Positions 56,710-64,000 of a stretch of 64,000 nt of DNA are shown here, in pieces. The stretch is taken from contig CBDCCY010000004.1 in assembly GCA_965215155.1 (NCBI GenBank), forward strand, positions 2,976,001 to 3,040,000. Reading direction: 5' to 3'. Made by a program: the position numbers and the translations under genes. Position 1 is the stretch's first letter. The number at the start of each line of letters is the position of its first letter. Under the pieces are notes generated by a model. It was not told the DNA's origin. It saw nothing but the letters and a program-made list of their open reading frames with translations, and searched no databases. This DNA comes from JAGWAJ01 sp965215155. Its GTDB lineage: Bacteria > Acidobacteriota > Vicinamibacteria > Vicinamibacterales > UBA8438.

Positions 56710-58543
56710 CTACCGAAACCCCACCCTTCCCGAATAATCCGGGCTAGTAGCGATGCTGAATCCGGGATTCGCCCCAGGGCCCGCCTCAGCGTGCGACATG
56801 CGACTATTGATCAACACGCCACGCTGGAGACTATCGACACGAGTCTGGTCGATACCCTTGGGCCTGGTCCTCGGGCCGGAAAAGTCGGCTAACTGCACAA
56901 GTTGCGCTCGCACCAACGCTTCATTCAGGACTGCCGCCCTGTCTTTGGCGCTTTCTGCATCCGAGAACCGGATGTCCGCGACCCACCGCGGAACGAGTAC
57001 AACCATTGGCCCGGGAATCTCCGCCATGAGCGAGTCAATGCTCTGCGCCGTGTCAAGTGCCTTGAATTCCACTATCCGTATCGGATAACCACTGGAGGCC
57101 AGCGGCCGGGTGTCGAGATGGAGCTCCTCCGGGACGATCACAGTCGCGTGTGCAGCGACATGCTTCTTTATCCACGCCACGGCTCTCACGCGACTGTCGC
57201 CGGCGACTTCCATTTGCATGGCGAACTTGCCGAGTGGCACGTTCAAGCCCAGTGCAAAGAGCCCCAGGAAACCGACCACCCCAATTGCGCTTTGAAGCCT
57301 GCGAACCTCTATCCGGCGGATCCAGGCAACGCGCATCAACTGCCCATGAAGGAAGCAAATACCGCAAGTAACAAATACTGCGACCAATGGGAAGACAGGC
57401 AATATATTGCGCAGGAAGTGGACTCGTTGCGCCGAGAGTAGAGCAAACAAGGCCACTGGGAATGAGATGATGACCAGCGTCCTGCGCCAGTCTGACAAGG
57501 CGGCGGAAATCAGACCAATCAAACAGAGAACAAGGCCGGCGACCCCGAAATCCGAGATAAGGGCAGACGCATAGTAAGCGAGCTGGTCTAGTCCGGGGTC
57601 GGCCTCATAGCCCGGATGTCCGGTGGCATAATGGGCCGCTTGTCTGGCCGAGTCCGTTCACAAAATCCGGCAGAGCGATCACGCTGTATGGAGCGACAGC
57701 GAGGAACGACAGGCCGGCTATCATTATGGCGATGACCGTCGCCTGAAGCCGGCGACCGCGCTCCATGAACAGATAGATTGCAAGCATGACGGAAAAAAGA
57801 AGAAGGCCGTGGGTGTACTTGCTGCCGGCGGCCAAGCCGACACAGATTGCCGGTGTGACAGCGAGCCCGCGCAGGGTTGGGCAAGGGCGGCTGGTGCCTT
57901 GCAGCACTGCGGCCATGCCCAGTGCGACGAAACAAGTGCCGACGATATCGACATTCAGATAACGATGGGACATGCCAAAGAAGAATGAGGAGAGTGCAAG
58001 CACGAGCGGCGCAAGTATCAAAGCACCGGGCCGACCCAGCAGGTGACTGGCCACGACTCCACCCGCCGCCATCGCCACGACCGACAATAGCGCAAACAGC
58101 CACCGCGCTTTCTCAACAACGCCCGGAAGGGTATAGAATGGATAAGATACGTCCCCAAGATCATCCCTTATGTCGATCTGTCTGAAGCTCCTTTCAAGCC
58201 CCAATTCGGGCGCGATGCTGATGAAACCGACGCCCATCGCTGCTGCCGCAAGATATGTGGGGAGGGACGGCTTGCTGAATTCCCGCGGATAATAACTCGG
58301 ATAATAATTCCCAGTCGTCAGAATGTTGGCCGCGGACCGCGCTATATGTACTTCATCAACGTGCTGCGGATAGGGTAGAGACGCAGAGATGTGCGCCGTG
58401 CGTATCCAGAAAGCCACTGCGCAGAGGGCGAGCAGCGCAAGAAGGGCGCCGCGCAATGCGGAGCGTTCTCTCAGGCGGACGATGCGGAGCCAGAGCATCC
58501 AGAGCGTCCGGGGGAAATCGGCAGCGCCGCCGATGCCCTTCAT
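56710..58543 (-). pseudogene. ArnT/GT39-like membrane glycosyltransferase, split by one frameshift
   Basis: The N-terminal frame (58543-57605) has a GT39/PMT-like membrane part with the catalytic-loop Asp-Glu in 'PQHVDEVHIARSAANILTTGNYYPSYYPREFSKPSLPTYLAA' and several helices. It ends out of frame at ~57650. In the next frame the protein continues 'HYATGHPGYEADPGLDQLAYYASALISDFGVAGLVLCLIGLIS', leading into 57522-56710 with 'RVHFLRNILPVFPLVAVFVTCG'. A single indel divides one ~600-residue enzyme that would attach a sugar from a lipid carrier. GC is clearly lower than in the rest of the window. The last ~10 codons come from the IS1380 terminal repeat, so the native C-terminus was also replaced. 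Confidence 0.78.
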
Positions 58544-58905
58544 CGGGCGTCACCCGGCTGGCGAGCACCCGATGCGCGCGGAACTCGCCCGCCAGCAGCC
58601 GCGTGTCGGCGGGATCGACGTGATCGATGATGAAGTGCTTCAGGCGGGCCGACGCGATCTCTTGCCCTTCGAAGCCCCCGGCGTTCAACGGCAATGGAAT
58701 GGCGGGGAGCCTTGCGGGCACCCGGCCCTGATCTTGCTGTGTGTGTGTGGAGTAAGATCAGGGGTTGCTCTGGTGCGACTTGCCCCAGAAGTGGGCCGCC
58801 ACTCGAGGAGGATCCCTCGTTGCCGGTGCAGATGGTGGCTACAACCAAGATCATTCATCACCATGACACTGTAACCCACACACGGGGAGCGCGCCAAGCT
58901 TGGCA
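58544..58905. other. Gap with hairpin and GT-run
   Basis: About 360 bp without a clear gene. CCCTGATCTT (58726-58735) is complementary to 58754-58763 across an 18-nt loop containing a (GT) run, a possible terminator or mobile-element border. A minus-strand stretch 'RLKHFIIDHVDPADTRLLAGEFRAHRVLASRV' (58575-58670) looks like part of a former protein of unknown family. Confidence 0.4.
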
Positions 58906-60525
58906 ATGAGCGCTTGACCCGACGAACGCCGCCGGTGGCCATTTGGCGCCCCAGGCGCCCGTCAGACGCCCCCAGCGGTCGGGATTCTCGGCGATGGCAG
59001 CGTCGAGCCGCGCCCCCTCGGCCTGTTGCGCTTGCAGCTCCGCGACCGCCGAGCCATCTTCGTCTCGAACGGTTCACCGTCGTCCGGCTGCGGTTCCGCG
59101 CCGACGTAGCGGCCGGGAGTCAAGACGTGACCGTGGCGGCGAACCTCGTCGAGCGGGGCGCTCCTGCAGAAGCCAGGCAGGTCCTCGTAGGCGTCCGCGC
59201 CGTCGCGCCAGGCGTGGTAGGCGCCCGCGATGCAGGCGATGTCCTCGTCGGTCAGCTCGCGGTGCGTCCGGTCGACCATCCGGCCCAACCTGCGGGCGTC
59301 GATGAACAGGACCTCGCCTCGCCGCGGCCGGCGGCGCGCCAGGAACCACAGGCAGGCCGGGATCTGCGTCGAAGTAGAAGAGCTGCCCCGGCAGCGCGAC
59401 CATGCAGTCCACCAGGTCCGCCTCGACCAGGTTCTTCCGGAGCCCTCCCTCGCCCGACTGGCTCGACGACATCGACCCGTTGGCGAGCACGAAGCCGGCG
59501 CCGCCGGCCGGGGCCAGATGGTGCACCATGTGCTGCACCCACGCGAAGTTGGCGTTGCCCTTCGGCGGCACGCCGTACCGCCAGCGCTTGTCGTCGGCCA
59601 GACGCTCTCCGCCCCAGTCCGAGACGTTGAACGGCGGGTTGGCGAGGATGAAGTCGGCCTTCAGGTCCGGGTGGCGGTCGTCATGAAAGCTGTCGCCGTG
59701 GGCGATCTGGCCCTCGATGCCCCGGATGGCGAGGTTCATCTTCGCCAGCCGCCACGTCGTGTAGTTCGACTCCTGGCCGTAGATGCTGATGTCGGCCTTG
59801 GCCCTGCCGCCGTTCCCGTTGCCGCTGGCGTGAGCGCGGATGAACGCGACCGACTGCACGAACATCCCCGACGATCCGCAGCACGGGTCGTAGACCCGGC
59901 CGCGGTACGGCTCCAGCATCTCGACCAGCCCCCTGACGACGCAGCGCGGGGTGTAGAACTCGCCGCCCTTCTTGCCCTCAGCGCTCGCGAACTGCGAGAG
60001 GAAGTACTCGTAGACGCGGCCGAGCACGTCGCGGGACCGCGCGTCCTCGCCCACCTGGATGTTGCTGACGAGGTCGATCAACTGGCCGAGCCGGCGCTTG
60101 TCGAGCGCCGGCCGCGCGTAGTCTCGCGGCAGCACGTCCTTGAGCGCCGGGTTGTCGCGCTCGATGGCAGCCATCGCCTGATCGTCGGTCAGGCCGACAG
60201 TCGGCTGCCTCGCCTGCGCCCGCAGATGCATCCAGCGGGCCTCGGCCGGCACCCAGAAGACGTTCTCGGCGATGTACTCGTCCCGGTCCTCGGCGGCGTC
60301 CTCGCCCCACCGGGCCAGCAGCGCCACGCGGCGCTCCTCGAAGGCGTCGGAGATGTACTTGAGGAAGATCAGTCCGAGGACAACGTGCTTGTACTCGGCG
60401 GCGTCCATCGAGCCGCGCAGGGCGTCGGCCATCGACCACAGCTCGGCCTCGTGGCCGATGGTGGCCCCGCCGTCCGGGATTGCGCCCGCGTCGCCTGCCT
60501 GCTTCCCCGACCGTCGTCGCACCAT
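58906..60525 (-). pseudogene. hsdM: Type I restriction-modification methylase subunit HsdM, frameshifted
   Basis: The protein begins 'MVRRRSGKQAGDAG' and has the HsdM N-terminal helical region ('LWSMADALRGSMDAAEYKHVVLGLIFLKYISDAFEERR'). The N6-adenine methylase motifs are motif I 'VYDPCCGSSGMFVQS' (~211) and motif IV 'LANPPFNVSDWGG' (~294). At ~59365 a small deletion shifts the frame after 'LPGQLFYFDA'; the true continuation 'QIPACLWFLARRRPRRGEVLFIDARRLGRMVDRTHRELTDEDI' runs in another frame to ~59040. A second shift leads to 'AELQAQQAEGARLDAAIAENPDRWG'. No hsdS or hsdR is adjacent, so it is an orphan, probably inactive remnant. Confidence 0.82.
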
Positions 60526-61570
60526 GCCGTGATCCCCGTCGCACGAATCCAGGACTCGCGAGCCGACACCCGCCCCCCGTCACCCCGATAGCGTACAACC
60601 AGCCGCCGGCCTGCCTCAACGGTCTTGGCCGCTCCCCTGCGGCGGCCGGCCGAGCGGTGACACCCTTCCGGGACGGACAATTGAGAGGGGAGCGACCCGG
60701 CGCGGCAGGTGTGACGGAGGAACACCTGCCGGGTCCGAAAACCGCCAGGTTTTCGGTGGGTCGCTCCCCTCCTTCACCCTGACCCCTTTCCTGACCCCGT
60801 GTGTGGATCGTGCGTGGTCATTACGGTCAATGGTGTCAAGGGTTTAGAGGATTTCAAGTGTGATCCGGGGTGTGACTGGAGGTGTGACTGGGGGTGTAAG
60901 TTGGCCACGCCGGTCCTGTTACACCCTTGCTGCGGCACCTCTCCTGTAACTTCGCTCTCGGTCCTGGTGTGATCAGCCGGCGGATCCGATCACACGCTTG
61001 CCCTTGTCCCCCGTCTTCATCGTGCTCCCGTACTGCCCTCCTCACTGTCCCGCGCTCCGATCTCCTGCGTCCGGTACCTGGATCCCTGTCGAGCCCGTCT
61101 GGTCCGCTGCCGTCTTTCCGCGCCTCACGCCGGTCCGTATCGTTCCCGACGGTCCTGTCTGCCGGGCAGGGTTCGTGGGCATGTGCGGCGGGGTCGGGAG
61201 CGTGGTCGAGGCCGGTCCCGTTCTCGGGACGGACGGCCGCGTCCGTCCAACAACCAGCCTCGTCCGCGACGGCGGCCGGCGCGTCACCCTGCAAGGGCCG
61301 GAGCGGAGCGGAGGAGCCCGTGCGTGCGCGGGCTTGACGCGCCGGACGCCGTCGTGGCACCCGGCTCCTGACAGTCCCCGTGCGCCGGGGCCTGCGCGGC
61401 GCTCCGACCGCCGCCGATCGTACCGGGATGGGGTTCAGGCCGCAACGTCGCCCGACGGGCATCAGCGCCCCGGCGCGGGCGCCGCCCGGCGCTCTCCAGC
61501 CAGATAGGCTTCCCAGTCGGTCTTTGTTTACCGGGTTGCCGCGTGAGATCCAATCTTTTGGATTGTACTT
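60526..61570. other. Gene-free region with structured inverted-repeat element
   Basis: This 1.05-kb gap holds no gene I can support; the open frames are shadows of GC bias. Its main feature is the branched inverted repeat at 60685-60771. Around 61527-61560, GATCCAATCTTTTGGATTGTAC is a small palindrome next to the IS66 gene and may mark its left end. Confidence 0.45.
60685..60771. repeat. Branched inverted-repeat element (three-way junction), 87 bp
   Basis: An outer perfect 14-bp stem (60685-60698 with 60758-60771) encloses two further perfect hairpins: 60703-60712 with 60722-60731 (10 bp) and 60735-60743 with 60748-60756 (9 bp, loop GCCA). Almost every base is paired, giving a clean three-way junction in DNA or RNA on either strand. 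It does not match a transposon end or tRNA that I know. Confidence 0.8.
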
Positions 61571-62665
61571 TTGGCGGCAATATGGCATAAGTCTTGTGTG
61601 GGCAAAGCGCACCGGGGCGATACGAGCGAACGGCCACTCGGCCGGCTCAACGATGTCGAGCAGCTTCGCACGGAATTGACCCGGCGCGAGCGCGAGTTGC
61701 GACGCGAAAACCGCCGCCAGAAGCGCCAGATCGACGGCTTGCAACGAGACAAGGGCGACCTGCAACGGCAGGTCGAACACCTGCGGCGGGAGAACGAACG
61801 CTTGAGACGGGAGTTGGCCGCGGCGCAGCGAGCGGGTCGCCGTCAGGCAGCCCCCTTTGCCAAGGACCGGCCGCAGGGTCGCGGGCGCCGTCCCGGCCGG
61901 CGGGCCGGTGCAGACTACGGCCGGCAAGGCCGCCGCCGGCGCCCGGCGCACGTTGACGAGACCCACGCGGCGCCGGTGCCGGCGGCGTGTCCGGACTGCG
62001 GCGGCGCGGTCACGGTGACCCGCGTGGCGTCGCAGTATCAGGAAGAGTTGCCCGTGGTGCGCGCCGTCGTGCGTCGCTTCGACATCGAGGTCGGCCACTG
62101 CTCGCAGTGTCAGCGGCGCGTGCAGGGCCGCCACGTGCTGCAGACCTCCGACGCGTTGGGCGCGGCCGGCGTGCAGCTCGGTCCCGGCGTCGTCGCGCTG
62201 GTCGTTGAGCTGCACACGGAACTGGGGGTGCCGCTGGCCAAGGTGGCCCACCTGCTGCGAACGACCTTTGGCTTGCACGTCACCCCGGGCGGTCTCGCGC
62301 ACCTGCTGCACCGGGCCGGCCGCGCCGCCGCGCCGGCCTACGCCGAGCTGTGCGCGCAGGTGCGCAATGCGCCGGTGGTCACGCCGGACGAAACCGGCTG
62401 GCGCGTCGGCGCCGTCCGCCACTGGCTGTGGGCGTTCGTCACCCCGCAGACGACGGTCTACGCCATCTGCTCCGGCCGTGGGTTCAATGACGCCGCCACC
62501 GTGCTGGGGACCGACTACGCCAACGTGCTCGTACGCGACGGATGGGCAGCCTATCGGCGCTTCGGCGGACTGCACCAAACGTGTCTGAATCACTATGCCG
62601 ATGTCGGGATTATTCCGATGTTGGTGCAGACGCCCCTGTTGTTGGCGGCATCTGCACCAAACTGA
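61571..62665 (+). pseudogene. IS66-family transposase, 3' end replaced by a recombinase element
   Basis: The frame encodes a coiled-coil N-terminus ('QLRTELTRRERELRRENRRQKRQIDGLQRDK'), a zinc finger (CPDCGG...CSQCQR) and the first part of the IS66 DDE domain ('VVTPDETGWRVGAVRHWLWAFVTPQTTVYAICSGRGFNDAATVLGTDYANVLVRDGWAAYRRF'). At 'GLHQTCLNH' (about 62595) the match ends, and about 22 foreign codons follow to the stop. Normal IS66 transposases run ~100-150 residues further, so it is dead. TTG 61571 is a doubtful start; GTG 61598 is possible. The break coincides with the end of the recombinase element. Confidence 0.78.
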
Positions 62666-62674
62666 TCGGCATAA

Positions 62675-63664
62675 TCACAGCCCTTCGAGAAAGGCCAGGA
62701 GCGCGTCGGATGGTTGATAGCGGCCCCCGCGGACTTCGGCTGGGGTGGTCCTTGCGAGCGCCCGTTCCTTCAGGGCGAGGTCGGCATGGATGTAGATGTC
62801 GGTGGTGCGGACGTGTTCGTGTCCGAGCCACAGGGCGATGACGGTGTTGTCGACCCCGGCGTGCAGCAACCGCATGGCTGCGGTGTGACGCAGCGTGTGC
62901 GGGGTGACGGTCTTCTCGCGGAGCGATGGGCAGGCGTGGGCCGCAGCAGCCACGTGCGTCGTGACGCGTTGCGCGAGGGCGTCTCGGCTGAGCGGTTTGC
63001 CTGTCCGCGTAGGGAAGACTGGTGCCTCTGGTGAGCTGGCGCATTCGGCCAGCCAGGCACGCAGGGCGGCGGCCACCGGCTTGGTGAGCGGAGTGACCCG
63101 GTGCTTGCGCCCTTTTCCAAGGCAGTGGACGTGCGCACCTCGCGCCAAGTGCAGGTCCGTGCAGCGCAGGCCGGTGAGTTCGGCGGCGCGCAATCCGGTC
63201 TGGATCGCGAGCGCGAGGAGAGTGTGGTCGCGGCGCCCGGTCCACGTGGTGCGGTCGGGGGCGGCGAGCAGGGCGTCGACTTCGAGGTCGGACAGGAAGG
63301 TCACGAGCCCACGTGGACCGCGCGTGGGGGGCATCGCGAGTACGCGGGCAATGACGGCTGCCTGCTCGGGATGCTCCAGTGCGGCATAGCGGAACAGGGC
63401 ATGAATGGCCGACAACCGCGCGTTGCGGGTGCGCGCGGTGTTCGCGCGGTCGTGCTCGAGGTGGGCCAGGAATCGTCCGATGAGGGGTGCGTCGAGATCG
63501 CCGAGTTCCAGGTCCGAGGGGGCCTTGGCGAGGTGGACCGCGGCAAAGCGGACGAGCATCCGCCACGCGTCGCGGTAGGCAGCGACCGTGTGCGGGCTGG
63601 CGTGGCGCTGGTGCACGAGCCGCTCGGTGAAGAACGCCTGGAGCGTGGGAGCAAGGGCGCTCAT
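62675..63664 (-). CDS. Tyrosine recombinase (last gene of RIT-like element)
   Basis: ATG 63664 gives 329 residues of a XerC-like recombinase. The SAM-like N-terminal domain is 'LQAFFTERLVHQRHASPHTVAAYRDAWRMLVRFA'. The catalytic residues are in 'LAIQTGLRAAELTGLRCTDL' (Arg), 'LGKGRKHRVTPL' (Lys), 'VTPHTLRHTAAMRLLHAGVD' (H-x-x-R), 'WLGHEH' (His) and 'TTDIYIHADL' (Tyr). The start overlaps the upstream recombinase's stop (ATGA). All catalytic residues are kept. Confidence 0.92.
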   Translation of the reverse strand: MSALAPTLQAFFTERLVHQRHASPHTVAAYRDAWRMLVRFAAVHLAKAPSDLELGDLDAPLIGRFLAHLEHDRANTARTRNARLSAIHALFRYAALEHPEQAAVIARVLAMPPTRGPRGLVTFLSDLEVDALLAAPDRTTWTGRRDHTLLALAIQTGLRAAELTGLRCTDLHLARGAHVHCLGKGRKHRVTPLTKPVAAALRAWLAECASSPEAPVFPTRTGKPLSRDALAQRVTTHVAAAAHACPSLREKTVTPHTLRHTAAMRLLHAGVDNTVIALWLGHEHVRTTDIYIHADLALKERALARTTPAEVRGGRYQPSDALLAFLEGL

Positions 63665-64000
63665 GCTGAGGCCCCCAGATGGCGTTCGAGGCGGTCTGAG
63701 GCCAACTGCATCAATGCCGGTGCCGCCGACAGGTACCAGTATGTGTACTTGGGGTCGGCGTGCCCGAGATAGGTGGCCAGGAGCGCGATTCGCGCCGCCG
63801 GATTCTGGCCCTGTCGGTAGGCGTCGAGCAGCGTGCACGTCGCGAACCGATGTCGGATGTCGTGCAGCCGTGGCCGACAGGCGGCTGCGTGCGGCCGGAG
63901 GCCCGCGCGCTGGACCAGGGTGCGGAACGTCTGCTGTACATTGCGGCACAGCAGCCTCGTGCCCGCGGTAGAAACGAACAGCGCGGCGGTGTCCCGGGCC
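63661..64000 (-). CDS. Tyrosine recombinase, C-terminal part (gene continues past right edge)
   Basis: The minus strand is open from the window edge to TGA 63661-63663 and reads 'DTAALFVSTAGTRLLCRNVQQTFRTLVQRAGL', 'RLHDIRHRFATCTLLDAYRQG' (H-x-x-R) and 'YLGHADPKYTYWYLSAAP' (His, Tyr). These are the C-terminal catalytic boxes of a tyrosine recombinase distinct from its downstream partner. The stop overlaps the next start by 4 nt, so the two proteins are co-produced. About 110 residues are visible. Confidence 0.88.
   Translation of the reverse strand, partial: ARDTAALFVSTAGTRLLCRNVQQTFRTLVQRAGLRPHAAACRPRLHDIRHRFATCTLLDAYRQGQNPAARIALLATYLGHADPKYTYWYLSAAPALMQLASDRLERHLGASA

Larger units (their letters stand above)
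62598..64000 (-). mobile_element. RIT-like (recombinase-in-trio) element, left end and two recombinase genes, runs off window
   Basis: At least two tyrosine-recombinase genes of different subtype follow each other on the minus strand with an ATGA overlap, as in RIT elements where three recombinases are coupled. The left border region (62598-62680) is full of short inverted repeats: TATGCCGAT near 62599 with ATCGGCATA near 62663, and TTGGTGCAGA (62622-62631) with TCTGCACCAA (62650-62659). The element interrupts an IS66 transposase. The third recombinase would lie beyond 64000. Confidence 0.65.

Overview
This window looks like a chromosomal segment of a high-GC (roughly 70%) bacterium. The gene content suggests an acidobacterial (Vicinamibacteria-like) lineage: several secreted PQQ-type beta-propeller dehydrogenases, a DUF6152 protein, paired secreted proteins of an acidobacterial hypothetical family, a DUF1800/DUF1501 pair, Uma2 and cyclase-family proteins. 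That assignment is inference from gene content; there is no rRNA or other strong marker.

Region 1 (1-28 kb) is orderly, mostly intact housekeeping and secreted metabolism. It opens with the 3' end of an NHL/beta-propeller gene. Next is a peroxiredoxin-like gene whose only interruption is an in-frame TGA at the redox position of a CxxC motif, followed at the right distance by a bacterial SECIS-like hairpin, so I read it as a selenoprotein. Then come a rhodanese, a bactofilin, tRNA-Gly(CCC), a sugar-phosphate pair (phosphomannomutase/phosphoglucomutase and nucleotidyltransferase), pgsA, a lipid flippase-like membrane protein, a lipoprotein and a Uma2 protein. From 9.5 to 28 kb lies an oxidative/hydrolytic cluster: four PQQ-type propeller proteins (one with a fused cytochrome c domain), DUF6152, two translationally coupled paralogous secreted proteins, a cupin, an FKBP isomerase, a metallo-beta-lactamase-fold hydrolase, a hexapeptide acyltransferase, a cyclase and a phosphotriesterase-like hydrolase.

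Region 2 (28-36 kb) is transitional. An NTF2-like gene and a DUF1800-DUF1501 locus are broken by frameshifts, followed by intact DinB, BON (behind an excellent sigma-54 promoter), an ATP-grasp peptide-ligase-like protein and a macro-domain protein.

Region 3 (36-64 kb) is accessory DNA full of mobile elements. An IS3-family element (36195-38014, CAG target duplication) cuts a regulator/membrane-protein operon just after its start codon. Two IS630-family elements lie tail to tail, followed by a graveyard of frameshifted lipoprotein, sigma-54 regulator and response-regulator genes, and an intact c-type cytochrome/YVTN-propeller pair. An integrated mobilisation module (mobC, relaxase, overlapping mobB, frameshifted mobD-like gene, truncated tyrosine integrase) follows, then an ISKra4-family element carrying a DruA-like (DUF4338) gene with a 9-bp target duplication. 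After that come a decayed IS1380 element, a low-GC frameshifted glycosyltransferase, an orphan frameshifted hsdM, a 14-bp-stem three-way-junction inverted-repeat element, and an IS66 transposase cut off next to a tandem tyrosine-recombinase (RIT-like) element that runs off the right edge.

Frameshifts are almost absent left of 28 kb and frequent to its right. This suggests either real decay of the accessory zone or lower sequence quality there; reads would decide.
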